From Candidatus Eremiobacterota bacterium (GTDB taxonomy: Bacteria > Vulcanimicrobiota > CADAWZ01 > Ess09-12), in the NCBI GenBank assembly GCA_031082125.1, contig JAVHLM010000003.1:224842-288841 (forward strand): a stretch of DNA of 64,000 nucleotides, given 5' to 3'. The position numbers were made by a program, and so were the translations under genes. This document shows positions 8,409 to 17,396 of the stretch, piece by piece. How positions within the stretch are numbered: position 1 is the first letter of the stretch; each line of letters opens with the position of its first letter. The notes below the pieces were generated by a model. The model saw nothing but the letters and a program-made list of their open reading frames with translations, searched no databases and was not told the DNA's origin.

Positions 8409-9530
8409 GTGAGCAAAATGATTGACCTCCTCAATACCATACTGGCGGCAATGGTCCGTGAAAATGCCTCGGACGTCTATATCAGGGCCGACAGCCACCC
8501 CTTTTTCAGAGTCGAGGGAGAGCTCGTAGAGGTGGAGGTGGCCAAGTTCACCCAGGAGATGTTGGAGGATCTGAAAGACGACCTGCTGAGGCCTGAGGAC
8601 AGGGAAAGCTTCAAGAAGAAACCCGAGGCGAACATCACCTATGCCAATCCCAACCTCGGCCGCTTCAGGGCCAATATCTACGTGCAGCGCGGAACAATAG
8701 CCATAGTGATGAGAAAAATCCGCGATGACATTCTGGAGTTCTCCAAGCTGGGGCTACCTCCGATCCTGGAAAAGCTTGCCCTTATACGAAGCGGGCTCGT
8801 CCTCATCACAGGGCCCACAGGAAGCGGCAAATCCACAACGCTTGCCTCCATGGTGCGCTACCGTAACGAAAACTCCTCAGGGCATATCATCACTATTGAG
8901 GATCCCGTAGAGTTTGTCCACAGCGATATGAACTGCATCGTGAGCCAGCGGGAAGTAGGAATTGACACCATGTCCTTCCAGGATGCTCTTGAAAGCGCTC
9001 TCCGCCAGGCACCCGATGTGCTCCTCGTCGGCGAGATGAGGGATGTCGAGAGCGTCAAGGCGGGAGTCTATTTTGCCGAGACGGGCCACCTGGTGCTCTC
9101 CACCCTCCATTCCAACAATACCATCCAGACCGTGGAGCGCATGCTCCAGTTCTTTCCCACGGCAGTCCATGACCAGATACTGCAGCAGCTTTCCATCAAT
9201 CTGAAAGCTGTCGTGTCGCAGAGGCTCATCAAGAACAAGGATGGCACGGGGCGCCTCCTTGTCTGCGAGGTCATGATAGTGAACGCCCGTGTCTCCGAGC
9301 TGCTCATCAAGGGGGAGCTCAACCAGATAAGAAAGGAGCTCGACCAGTTCGCCTCCGAGGGAATGGTGAGCTTTGACGTCTCTCTAATCGAGAAGTTCAA
9401 GAACGGCGAGCTTTCAGCGGAACAGTGCATGAGAGCCTCGGACAATCCCAATGATATGAGGCTGAAGCTCAAGACGCTCCCGGTCTTCATTAGAAGCAGC
9501 GGAAGAGAGGACGAACGCTATGCACAATAA
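8409..9530 (+). CDS. Type IV pilus retraction ATPase, PilT/PilU family
   Basis: 373 residues. A hexameric cytoplasmic ATPase that powers pilus retraction. An N-terminal PAS-like domain is followed by Walker A GPTGSGKST (near 136), Asp box ITIEDPVEF, Walker B DVLLVGEMRD and the His box HLVLSTLHSNN. The C-terminus reads ASDNPNDMRLKLK, closer to the PilU tail than to the AIRNLIRE hallmark of PilT, so PilU-like is my best guess. GTG start at 8409 with GAGAGGA 8 nt upstream. Its last 11 bp overlap the next gene, which encodes an unknown protein probably made with it. No other pilus assembly genes are nearby. Confidence 0.9.
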   Translation: MSKMIDLLNTILAAMVRENASDVYIRADSHPFFRVEGELVEVEVAKFTQEMLEDLKDDLLRPEDRESFKKKPEANITYANPNLGRFRANIYVQRGTIAIVMRKIRDDILEFSKLGLPPILEKLALIRSGLVLITGPTGSGKSTTLASMVRYRNENSSGHIITIEDPVEFVHSDMNCIVSQREVGIDTMSFQDALESALRQAPDVLLVGEMRDVESVKAGVYFAETGHLVLSTLHSNNTIQTVERMLQFFPTAVHDQILQQLSINLKAVVSQRLIKNKDGTGRLLVCEVMIVNARVSELLIKGELNQIRKELDQFASEGMVSFDVSLIEKFKNGELSAEQCMRASDNPNDMRLKLKTLPVFIRSSGREDERYAQ

Positions 9531-10296
9531 CGATGAAAAGTGCATTGAAAACGAGGAAAGCACAAGGGACCGCTATGGTACAAAGATTCCTGTCCGCATC
9601 AAATCAGGATTCTTTACCGAGGAGAATCTCCATATCATTACCCAGTGTGAAGAGAAAGACATCCCTCTCTCGCAGATTGAGTATGTGTGCCTGGGCGCCA
9701 TTGAAGAGCTTGTAGGCGGTGCCGAGGCTCCCAAGTCCAATGTGAGAAGCGTCATCAGGAAATTTCTCTTTGGCGAGAAGACCGAAGATGAGCATGTCAA
9801 GCCCACGAAGCGCACTCTCTTCATCGTGGATATCTACGTGAAAGGCCTGGATGCCGCCTACCGTTTTGACAGCAGCAACATCAACTACAAAAGCTTTCTG
9901 GGCGAGGTGAGCTACATCAGCTTCCACAATTTCAAGCGCCTCTTCAAAACCCTTGTCGATCATACCAAGGAGAGCTTCTTCAACAAGTCGGCAGTGGCGC
10001 TCCTGATGAAGCGGCAGGACAAGATCACCCGCTACCCGTCGGTCTACGACTTCGAGCTGGAATGCCAGAACCGCCGCACCAGGCTCAGCGATGAAATACA
10101 CTGGAAGTCCCTGGGGGAGCAGATAGATTATCTCTTCAAGGACCAGGGGCAGATCGAGGATTTCGAGAGCGACGATGAAATCCCTGAAGGGAGCCTGAGG
10201 GTGATCGAAGGGATTCCCAATATTGTCGTGGATTCTCCCCCCGAGGAGGATCCCGGCACCGATGAAAGGACCGTTTCCGATGAACGCAGCGAATAA
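9520..10296 (+). CDS. Uncharacterised soluble protein coupled to the PilT/U gene
   Basis: 258 residues, not recognised. No signal peptide or membrane segment. The N-terminal half reads like an alpha/beta domain (GTKIPVRIKSGFF, LFIVDIYVKGLDAAYRFDSSNINY), the middle is helical (YISFHNFKRLFKTLVDHT), and the last ~60 residues are acidic and probably disordered. The gene overlaps pilT/U by 11 bp and gatC by 17 bp, so it is translated within this operon. Position suggests a role linked to the retraction ATPase, such as an adaptor or regulator, but no sequence feature proves that. Confidence 0.75.
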   Translation: MHNNDEKCIENEESTRDRYGTKIPVRIKSGFFTEENLHIITQCEEKDIPLSQIEYVCLGAIEELVGGAEAPKSNVRSVIRKFLFGEKTEDEHVKPTKRTLFIVDIYVKGLDAAYRFDSSNINYKSFLGEVSYISFHNFKRLFKTLVDHTKESFFNKSAVALLMKRQDKITRYPSVYDFELECQNRRTRLSDEIHWKSLGEQIDYLFKDQGQIEDFESDDEIPEGSLRVIEGIPNIVVDSPPEEDPGTDERTVSDERSE

Positions 10297-10591
10297 CTCC
10301 CTCACGGAACGACAGGTTGCCCATATCGCCCACCTTGCAAGACTTGAGATAACGGAGGAGGAGCTGACCCTTTTCACCAGGCAGCTCAGCAGCATCCTCC
10401 ACTACGTGAACCAGCTGGAAGAACTTGACACCGGCACTATCGATGCCACATTCACGGTGAATCCCACGGTAAATGTCATGAGAGAAGATGCCATGGAGCG
10501 TTCCCTTCCCGTGGAGGAAGTGCTCAGAAACGCGCCTGACAGGGAAGGCAGCTACCTCAGAATGCCTCCCATACTTGGCGATGAAGAGTGA
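10280..10591 (+). CDS. gatC: Asp-tRNA(Asn)/Glu-tRNA(Gln) amidotransferase subunit C
   Basis: 103 residues. GatC clamps GatA and GatB together in the amidotransferase that converts mischarged Glu-tRNA(Gln) or Asp-tRNA(Asn). The pattern HIAHLARLEITEEE and the C-terminal region with NVMREDAMERS and YLRMPPILG are typical of GatC. I chose ATG 10280 because GAAAGGA precedes it at 9-nt spacing; the open frame runs further upstream without a site. It overlaps the unknown gene upstream by 17 bp and gatA follows after 12 bp. Confidence 0.93.
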   Translation: MNAANNSLTERQVAHIAHLARLEITEEELTLFTRQLSSILHYVNQLEELDTGTIDATFTVNPTVNVMREDAMERSLPVEEVLRNAPDREGSYLRMPPILGDEE

Positions 10592-10603
10592 AAGGAGGCC
10601 CAC

Positions 10604-12097
10604 GTGGAACTCCACGAATTCACTGCAGGCGACATCAGAAAGCTTCTGAGGGAGAGGAAAATCTCATCCGTTGAGCTCACCAGGGCGTATCTGGAGAGAA
10701 TATCCGCTCTTGATGACCGGCTGAAGGCCTTTATCACCGTTACCAAAGATATGGCGCTTGAGATGGCCGCTGCTGCGGACAAAGCTTTTGGGGAAGGGAG
10801 GGAGAGTACCGTGGGGGGAATCCCCCTGGCCCTGAAAGACAACCTTTCGGTGAAAGGCATTCCCTGCACCTGCGGCTCTTCCATTCTCCAGAACTATGTG
10901 GCACCTTATAATGCCACCGTGGTGGAGCGCCTTGTCTCGGAGAATTCTGTCATCATGGGTAAAACCAACATGGACGAGTTTGCCATGGGCTCGTCTACTG
11001 AAAATTCAGCCTTCTTCACTACGGGCAATCCCTGGGACCTCTCCAGAGTGCCCGGAGGATCGAGCGGTGGGTCTGCCGCCGCCGTTGCTGCCCGCATGGT
11101 GCCGTGGGCACTTGGCTCTGACACGGGGGGATCGGTCCGCCAGCCGGCAGCATTCTGCGGCATCACGGGCCTCAAGCCCACCTACGGCCTCATATCAAGA
11201 TACGGCCTTGTTGCTTACGCCTCATCGCTCGACCAGATAGGGATCCTGTCCAGAAACACGGAAGACTGCGCGCTCCTGCTCAAGGCAATCGCGGGACAGG
11301 ACAGGAGAGACTCCACCTCGGCGGGTATTCCCGTGCCGGATTACGAGGCGGCTCTCAGGGGGAAGGAAGGGAACTTCACCATCGGCATCGTCGAGGAGTT
11401 TTTCCAGCAGAGCCTTGATGACGGGATTAGAACCCTCATAGAGCAGGCAGCCCATGTCTTTGAAGGAATGGGGTGGTCCCTGAAGAGAGTGTCATTCCCC
11501 CATATCAGGTATTCCCTCGCCTCTTACTATATCATCGCTCCCGCAGAGGCAAGCTCGAACCTTGCCCGTTACGACGGCTCCCGCTACGGCCTCAGAGAGC
11601 CCGCGGAGACGACCATCTCGATGTTCAAGCGCTCAAGGGAGAAGGGATTCGGCGCCGAGGTAAAGCGCCGCATAATGATGGGAACCTACACGCTGAGCGC
11701 CGGCTATTATGATGCCTATTACCTTAAGGCACAGAAAGTGAGAACCCTTATAAAGCGCGACTTTGACGAGGCCTTCAGGGAATGCAGCTTCATTCTTGCC
11801 CCCGTCACACCTACGGCTCCCTTCAGAAAAGGGGAAAACATCGACGATCCCCTCAAAATGTACCTTTCAGATATCTACACCGTGTCGGTGAACCTCGCAG
11901 GCCTCCCGGGACTGGTCCTGCCCTGCGGCTTTTCAGGGGGCCTCCCTGTTGCCCTCCAGCTTATCGGGAAGCCCTTCGACGAGGTGACGCTGCTACGCGC
12001 CGGGACCGCCTTTCAGCGCGCCACGGATTTTCACCTGAAAAATCCGCCTCTTGGGGAAGCAGTGCCGGGCGGAAGCATCAAGGAGAGCATGAAATGA
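10604..12097 (+). CDS. gatA: Asp-tRNA(Asn)/Glu-tRNA(Gln) amidotransferase subunit A
   Basis: 497 residues of the amidase-signature family. It hydrolyses glutamine and feeds ammonia to GatB. The Lys-Ser-Ser triad is visible: Lys in ALKDNLSVKG (near 78), then GGSSGGSAAA and SDTGGSVRQPA (near 150-180). Length is normal. GTG start at 10604 with AAGGAGG 5 nt upstream. The stop overlaps gatB in an ATGA junction. Presence of gatCAB implies that at least one of Gln-tRNA or Asn-tRNA is made by the indirect route in this organism. Confidence 0.97.
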   Translation: MELHEFTAGDIRKLLRERKISSVELTRAYLERISALDDRLKAFITVTKDMALEMAAAADKAFGEGRESTVGGIPLALKDNLSVKGIPCTCGSSILQNYVAPYNATVVERLVSENSVIMGKTNMDEFAMGSSTENSAFFTTGNPWDLSRVPGGSSGGSAAAVAARMVPWALGSDTGGSVRQPAAFCGITGLKPTYGLISRYGLVAYASSLDQIGILSRNTEDCALLLKAIAGQDRRDSTSAGIPVPDYEAALRGKEGNFTIGIVEEFFQQSLDDGIRTLIEQAAHVFEGMGWSLKRVSFPHIRYSLASYYIIAPAEASSNLARYDGSRYGLREPAETTISMFKRSREKGFGAEVKRRIMMGTYTLSAGYYDAYYLKAQKVRTLIKRDFDEAFRECSFILAPVTPTAPFRKGENIDDPLKMYLSDIYTVSVNLAGLPGLVLPCGFSGGLPVALQLIGKPFDEVTLLRAGTAFQRATDFHLKNPPLGEAVPGGSIKESMK

Positions 12098-13578
12098 GCC
12101 CTGAGATAATCATAGGCCTGGAAGTCCATGTGGAGCTGCTCACGGAGAGCAAGCTCTTCTGCGGCTGCTCCACGAAGTTCGGCAATCCCCCCAATACCAA
12201 TGTCTGCCCCGTGTGCCTGGGCCTGCCGGGAGTCCTTCCGGTGCTTAACCGGAAGGCTGTCGAACACCTGATCAGGACTGCCTGTGCCCTTTCCTGCACC
12301 ATTGCCCCGAGGAGCAAGTTTGACAGGAAAAACTATTTTTACCCTGACATGCCCAAGAACTTCCAGATATCACAGTATGACCTCCCCCTCGCCACGGCGG
12401 GAAAGCTCTCCATCGTGACTGCGGGGGGGGAAAAAACAATCACGATCAAGCGCATTCATCTGGAGGAGGATACGGGGAAGTCCGTCCACAAAGGCACCAT
12501 CGACTGCTCCCTCTCAACTCTTGAGGACTACAACAGGGCTGGCGTGCCTCTCCTTGAAATCGTGACGGAGCCTGACATGCGCTCCCCTGAGGAAGCCCAT
12601 GTCTTTCTTACGGGCCTGAAGGATATCCTCAGGTGGCTCGCCGTAAGCGACTGCAAGATGGAGGAAGGAAGCCTCCGATGCGACGCCAACATCTCCCTTT
12701 CCCCCGGGGATGGGGTATTGGGGACAAAAACCGAGATTAAGAACCTGAATTCCTTTAAATCGGTGAGGGAGGCCCTCGAGCACGAGGCGGCAAGGCAGCA
12801 AAAGTGCTTAGCTTCCGGCATCGCCATTGTCCAGGAGACGCGGGGCTGGGACGAAAAAAAAAGCGTGACCATTCCCATGAGGAGCAAAGAGGCCGAGTAT
12901 GACTACCGCTATTTCCCTGAGCCCGATCTTCTTCCGCTGGAGCCCGGTGCCCAATGGATCAGGGAGTTCAGGGAGGCTCTCCCTGAACTCCCTGCGGAAA
13001 AGCGTGAGCGCTTTGTGCGGGACTACCGCATTCCCTCCTATGACAGCTCCGTGCTCACGTCCTCACCGGCAATGGCCGATTTTTTTGAAGCGACCGTCAG
13101 GTGCGGCGCCTCTCCCAAGGCGGGGAGCAACTGGCTCATGGGAGACATAAGCCGGATCCTCAATGATAAATCCCTCTCCCTTGATGAGACGCCACTGACG
13201 CCGGGGCGCCTCGCAGGGATGATCGATCTTGTCGAGAAGGGAACGGTGAGCGGAAAGACCGCCAAGTCCCTCATTGAGGAGATGCTCGCCACGGGGAAAG
13301 ACCCCCTTGAGATAGTGAAGGAGCGGGGACTGACTCAGATATCGGGCGAGGACGCCATTCAGGCCCTGGTGATAGAGGTGGCACAAGCCAATACCGAGGC
13401 GATGCACTCGCTGAGGAAAGGGAATGAGAAGGTGCGGGGATTCCTTGTGGGACAGGTGATGAAAGCGAGCAAGGGCAGGGCTAATCCCTCAATGGTGAAC
13501 AAGGTCCTTGACGGACTCCTCGGGGCCCTCCCTCTTCCGGAAGCCCGACAGGATGAAGATGACCATATAAGGGGGTAG
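12094..13578 (+). CDS. gatB: Asp-tRNA(Asn)/Glu-tRNA(Gln) amidotransferase subunit B
   Basis: 494 residues. GatB binds the mischarged tRNA, activates the side chain with ATP and accepts ammonia from GatA. It begins IIIGLEVHVELLT, the family signature, then has CSTKFGNPPNTNVCPVCLG (zinc-type Cys cluster), KNYFYPDMPKNFQISQYD, and a C-terminal YqeY-like helical tail (VIEVAQANTEAM, KASKGRANPSMV). I chose ATG 12094 (ATGA overlap with gatA, AAGGAGAG upstream). The open frame extends about 100 codons further 5', but that part lies over gatA and lacks family similarity. Confidence 0.97.
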   Translation: MSPEIIIGLEVHVELLTESKLFCGCSTKFGNPPNTNVCPVCLGLPGVLPVLNRKAVEHLIRTACALSCTIAPRSKFDRKNYFYPDMPKNFQISQYDLPLATAGKLSIVTAGGEKTITIKRIHLEEDTGKSVHKGTIDCSLSTLEDYNRAGVPLLEIVTEPDMRSPEEAHVFLTGLKDILRWLAVSDCKMEEGSLRCDANISLSPGDGVLGTKTEIKNLNSFKSVREALEHEAARQQKCLASGIAIVQETRGWDEKKSVTIPMRSKEAEYDYRYFPEPDLLPLEPGAQWIREFREALPELPAEKRERFVRDYRIPSYDSSVLTSSPAMADFFEATVRCGASPKAGSNWLMGDISRILNDKSLSLDETPLTPGRLAGMIDLVEKGTVSGKTAKSLIEEMLATGKDPLEIVKERGLTQISGEDAIQALVIEVAQANTEAMHSLRKGNEKVRGFLVGQVMKASKGRANPSMVNKVLDGLLGALPLPEARQDEDDHIRG

Positions 13579-13583
13579 CTCCC

Positions 13584-15515
13584 ATGAAAGAAGATGCCTT
13601 TGACAATATCCCGCTCGACGAAGCCATTGAAAGATGGATTTCAGAGGTTGATTTCAGAAAAGCCGCGCCATTGAAGTCCCCACAGGCGATAGCCGTTGAA
13701 AAGTCCATCGGCAGAGTCACGGCAGAGCCTGTTCTCGCACGGATATCGGCTCCCTATTATTACTCATCGGTGTGCGACGGCATATGCGTAAAATCATCCG
13801 ACACCGTCACCGCGAGCGCAGACGCTCCAATCCGCCTCAAGATCGGGAAGGATGCCTATTTCGTGGACACGGGAAGCGCAATGCCGACAGAGTTTGACGC
13901 GGTGCTCTCCATCAAGGACGCGCAGCTTCAGTCACTTGAGGAGCTCATCATTGAGGGCCCCATCACGCCTTGGCGCAATGTGCGGCCCATCGGCGAGGAT
14001 ATGACGGTGCAGGAGGTCATCCTGGGCGCTCATAAGCCCATATCACCGCTTGACATAGGAGCCCTCAGGGCGGGAGGAGTCTGCGAGGTCCTCGTCAGGA
14101 AAAAGCCCAGGGCCGCCATCATCCCCGTGGGAGGCAACCTGATACCTCCCGGAGAAGAGCCGGCAGTGGGGAAATGCATCGATTACAAGTCACCGATGCT
14201 CCTCCACCTTATTGAAAACTCCCTTGGTGACGGGAAAATAACGGGCTTCGTGGCAGAGCGGATGGAGGACATCAAGAACCTCTTCAGGAAAGGACTCGAG
14301 AAGATCGACCTGATTTTCATCATCAGCGGCCCCTCATGGGGCACAGCCCTCATCAAGAAGTTACTCATTGAGATTGGCGAGCTCATCATAGGGAGCGTCA
14401 CCATCAACCCAGGTTCGTCCATCTGCCTGGGAATCATAGACGGAAAGCCGGTGATTGCCCTCCCGGAGCATCCCGTCTCCATCTACCTGGGATACACGCT
14501 CTTCGGCAAGCCCGTGATCCACAAGATGCTCGGCCTCGATCATGAGATGCCCCACAGAATCATAGCGAGCCTTGGCCGCGGAATCGAATCAAAAAAAGAT
14601 TATGATGAATTCATAAGGGTGAACCTCGGGGAAGTGAACGGCACCATAGTCGCTCTTCCTATCTCAAAGGGCGATGCCGTCGTAATGTCCCTCGTGAAAG
14701 CCGACGGAATGCTCAGGGTGCCCTCAAAGTGCGAGAGGAAAGAGCCGGGCGATGAAGTGGAGATTGAGCTTATGCCCCAGGTGAAGGACATCAGGAAAAA
14801 CATCCTCATGACAGGAAGCTATGACATATGCATTGATGTGTTGAAAAACCAGATAGAGAAAAACTTTCCCGGCCTCGGCCTTCACTCGGTGAACGTGGGA
14901 AGCCGGGAAGGGCTTGCCTCCCTCTCGAGAGATCTGGCCCACCTGTGCGGGATCCACGCATTCGACGAGCATTCGGGGACTTATAACGTTCCCCTGGTCA
15001 AGGAATTTTTCCCCCAGACCCCTCTCGTGCTGGTAAACCTTTTTCAGCGCAAGATAGGCCTTCTCACGCGGAAAGGCAATCCCAAGAAGATCAGGGGCCT
15101 TCAGGATATCGCGCTGCCCCACGTGACCTTTGTCAGCAGGCAGAAAGGCTCGGGCACGAGAGCCATCCTGGATTATCACTGTGCACAGCACGCCATTCCA
15201 AGGGAAAAAATCCGTTTTTACGAATCGGAGGCAAAAACCCCTATCTCGCTTGCCTCAATCATCGCAAGCGGCCTGGCCGACGCGGGCCTCGGAATTCTGC
15301 CCGCCGCCAAGGCCTTCAAGCTTGATTTCATCCCCCTTTTCCTGGAATCCTTTGATCTGGTCTTTCTGAAGCCCTTTCTGAACACTTTCGTCACCCAGAT
15401 ACTGCTGGAAGTGATCAACGGCACCTCATTCAGGAGCGAGCTGGAGCACTGGGGTGGCTACGACCTTTCCAGCACGGGGAAAGTCACCTTCGAGCAGGGA
15501 GGGTGCAGGCTCTGA
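13584..15515 (+). CDS. MoeA-like protein fused to a periplasmic-binding-type domain
   Basis: 643 residues. Residues ~1-410 have the MoeA/MogA layout (molybdopterin molybdenumtransferase). Residues ~410-630 resemble the LysR-substrate/PBP-like domain (PF12727 type) often fused to MoeA in anaerobes and archaea (VNVGSREGLASLSR, RQKGSGTRAILDYH). MoeA normally inserts molybdate into molybdopterin. Key motifs look eroded: the usual MDGYA reads VCDGICV, the GG[VT]S turn reads SGPSWGTA, and LPGNPVS reads LPEHPVS. No other Moco gene is in the window. It could be a sensor or scaffold rather than a working enzyme. It starts 6 bp after gatB. Confidence 0.8.
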   Translation: MKEDAFDNIPLDEAIERWISEVDFRKAAPLKSPQAIAVEKSIGRVTAEPVLARISAPYYYSSVCDGICVKSSDTVTASADAPIRLKIGKDAYFVDTGSAMPTEFDAVLSIKDAQLQSLEELIIEGPITPWRNVRPIGEDMTVQEVILGAHKPISPLDIGALRAGGVCEVLVRKKPRAAIIPVGGNLIPPGEEPAVGKCIDYKSPMLLHLIENSLGDGKITGFVAERMEDIKNLFRKGLEKIDLIFIISGPSWGTALIKKLLIEIGELIIGSVTINPGSSICLGIIDGKPVIALPEHPVSIYLGYTLFGKPVIHKMLGLDHEMPHRIIASLGRGIESKKDYDEFIRVNLGEVNGTIVALPISKGDAVVMSLVKADGMLRVPSKCERKEPGDEVEIELMPQVKDIRKNILMTGSYDICIDVLKNQIEKNFPGLGLHSVNVGSREGLASLSRDLAHLCGIHAFDEHSGTYNVPLVKEFFPQTPLVLVNLFQRKIGLLTRKGNPKKIRGLQDIALPHVTFVSRQKGSGTRAILDYHCAQHAIPREKIRFYESEAKTPISLASIIASGLADAGLGILPAAKAFKLDFIPLFLESFDLVFLKPFLNTFVTQILLEVINGTSFRSELEHWGGYDLSSTGKVTFEQGGCRL

Positions 15516-15602
15516 CAGGAAGTGGAAAGCCCCCCCCGTGAAGGAATTCCCCAAAAAAAATTGAATAGGTAGAGAGAACACGATGAATAGAGGTGCATAG
15601 GC

Positions 15603-15863
15603 ATGTCTCTCAGGATACCGAAAGAGCGAAGAGATGTCATAATTTTCTCAAGAAACCACAAAATTGAAGGTGAAATCTATCTCCTCATGGACTCCAGGAT
15701 CTCAGATGAGCTGAATGTGCGCATAAGGGAATTCATCCCTGTCACCAACGCGAAAATATACTCACTCAACGGTGACAGCCTTCTTTACAGTGCCGATTTT
15801 CTCTCGGTGAACAAGCATTCCATTGACATGGTCATCACGCACCCGGGCGGAAAAATGGTGTAA
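15603..15863 (+). CDS. Small conserved-looking beta-rich protein (DUF6812-like?)
   Basis: 86 residues. It alternates short hydrophobic strands (VIIFSRNHKIEGEIYL, FIPVTNAKIYSL, SIDMVITH) with the stretch SRISDELN, a pattern I associate with small proteins of the DUF6812 type; this match is from memory and unproven. No signal peptide, membrane segment or cysteine. AGGTG lies 7 nt before the ATG. About 90 bp before a second unknown gene on the same strand; the two may be co-transcribed. Function unknown. Confidence 0.65.
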   Translation: MSLRIPKERRDVIIFSRNHKIEGEIYLLMDSRISDELNVRIREFIPVTNAKIYSLNGDSLLYSADFLSVNKHSIDMVITHPGGKMV

Positions 15864-15956
15864 AACGTCTTTTCTGGTCTCTTCTTCCTTGAAAATCCGC
15901 TTCCTTGCCGGATTTTCCGATGGACTCCGATAGAAAGGGAATGAGAAGGGGCACCT

Positions 15957-16613
15957 ATGAAAGAAAAACTCTGCGACCTCGTCAAGGAAATTGTGCTTTC
16001 CAAAGCAACTTTTGAGCTTCGCGACAAGGCTCCCGCCAAGGGAATGGATGCGGTCATTAAAATTGAGAGCCTCGCGATAAATAATCCCCATTTTCTAGGA
16101 TTTGTCATAGACAACCTCTCCCTCGTGCTCCAGGATTTCACGCCGGGGGCCCGGGAACCGCAGGAGAGGAGTTTTTCCCGGGTAGCCGTCGAGAGTCTCG
16201 CGATAACAATTCCCCAGCAGTGGGTGAACGACGAGATCGAGAAGCAGGAGCAGTCCCTGGCGGAAAAAGACCTCACTGACATGGCCATCTCTTTTCTTCC
16301 CGGGAAAATAGTGGTGCGGGGGGCTGTCAAGAAAGGGGCTTCATTCCCTTTCTCAGTGGAAATCAAGACAGGAGTGCAGGAAAACAAGCTCATGGCCAAG
16401 CTTGCGCAATTCAACCTCATGGAAATACTGCCGCTCCCCGCGTTCATCCAGAACTTTCTCATCGATCTCTTCAAGGAAAAAATCAGAAGCCGTTTCGTGG
16501 ACATCAAGAACCATCTCTTTCTGATAGACGTCGTTTCCGCGATCCCCTTTCCCCTTGACATTGCCATAAAAAGCTTCCGCGTGGAAAAAGATTACCTTAT
16601 CCTGGAAGCCTGA
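15957..16613 (+). CDS. Uncharacterised protein, possibly DUF2993/LmeA-like
   Basis: 218 residues without a signal peptide. It is predicted beta-rich, with repeated strands ending in VRGAVKKGASFPFSVEIKTG and an amphipathic helix LPAFIQNFLIDLFKEKI. The layout recalls lipid-binding DUF2993 (LmeA-like) proteins, but those are usually exported, so the match is weak. AGAAGGGG precedes the ATG. It lies alone between a small unknown gene and the strong hpt promoter. No known active-site pattern is visible. Confidence 0.65.
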   Translation: MKEKLCDLVKEIVLSKATFELRDKAPAKGMDAVIKIESLAINNPHFLGFVIDNLSLVLQDFTPGAREPQERSFSRVAVESLAITIPQQWVNDEIEKQEQSLAEKDLTDMAISFLPGKIVVRGAVKKGASFPFSVEIKTGVQENKLMAKLAQFNLMEILPLPAFIQNFLIDLFKEKIRSRFVDIKNHLFLIDVVSAIPFPLDIAIKSFRVEKDYLILEA

Positions 16614-16670
16614 CCACCGGCCGCCTGTCATCACTGTGCCGTACTGCATAAGGGAGCCCCCCTCCGAGGT

Positions 16671-16699
16671 TTGACAAAGATTTGAAATGGGCATATAAT
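16671..16699 (+). promoter_or_regulatory. Perfect consensus sigma-70-type promoter for hpt
   Basis: TTGACA (16671-16676), exactly 17 bp, TATAAT (16694-16699): 12 of 12 consensus bases at optimal spacing. Transcription would start near 16706, about 32 nt before the hpt ATG. Together with similar promoters elsewhere in the window this shows the organism uses a standard housekeeping sigma factor. Seen directly. Confidence 0.85.
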
Positions 16700-16737
16700 A
16701 GTAGAGTTTTCCAGAAGGTACACCCCGGAGCGCCGCA

Positions 16738-17286
16738 ATGAGGGAAGAAGTAGCGCATATTCTTTTTTCCACCGAGGATATCCAGAAAAAAATCAAGGAG
16801 CTCGGAGCAAGGATATCATCGGACTACCAGGGCAAGAATCTTATCCTGATAGGGGTGCTGAAAGGCGCAATGTTCTTCATGGCAGATCTGATGAGGCAGG
16901 TGAGCATTCCCGTCATCATAGACTTCATCGGGATATCGAGCTACGGAGAGTCTTCCAAGAGTTCCGGCGCCGTGCGCATCATCAAGGATATCGAGGAAAA
17001 CATTGACAACAAGCCGGTCCTCGTCGTGGAGGATATTGTTGACACGGGGCTCACCATGAATTATCTTCTCAAGACCCTAAGGCTTCGGAAGCCCTCCAGC
17101 ATAAAAATATGTGTCCTTATCGACAAGAAGGGGAGAAGGATGCAGAACATCCCACTCGATTACGTGGGCTTTGAGGTGGAAAACCAGCACGTGGTGGGAT
17201 TTGGCCTTGATTACAGGGATCGGTACCGCCACCTCCCTTACCTGTGCACTCTGAAAGAGTCCCTCCCTCAGGTCAGGATTCCATGA
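16738..17286 (+). CDS. hpt: Hypoxanthine phosphoribosyltransferase (copy 1)
   Basis: 182 residues. It salvages hypoxanthine/guanine with PRPP to IMP/GMP. The PRPP-binding signature LVVEDIVDTGLT is canonical, and ends such as VGFGLDYRDRYRHLPY are typical of bacterial Hpt. It stands alone behind a perfect promoter, whereas a second, more divergent copy lies in the tilS-hpt-ftsH cluster at 25791. GGAG lies 7 nt before the ATG. This copy looks like the main housekeeping enzyme. Confidence 0.94.
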   Translation: MREEVAHILFSTEDIQKKIKELGARISSDYQGKNLILIGVLKGAMFFMADLMRQVSIPVIIDFIGISSYGESSKSSGAVRIIKDIEENIDNKPVLVVEDIVDTGLTMNYLLKTLRLRKPSSIKICVLIDKKGRRMQNIPLDYVGFEVENQHVVGFGLDYRDRYRHLPYLCTLKESLPQVRIP

Positions 17287-17396
17287 GGATCAGAAAGCGC
17301 AGGAGCCGGTGAGTACCGACGGAGAAAAGAAATGGGGCATGGAACAGGCCGTCCCCAAGAAGCGGGCGAGGAGAGACTTCTCCAAAGGAGGCAGCA

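Noticed and set aside
9604..10395. Long open frame opposite the unknown gene and gatC
   Set aside because: The plus-strand genes have ribosome sites, overlaps and, for gatC, clear family identity. The minus frame has none and is a shadow of biased codon use.
11782..12093. In-frame 5' extension of gatB over gatA
   Set aside because: It overlaps gatA coding, has no ribosome site and no family similarity; the ATGA junction at 12094 with AAGGAGAG fits far better.
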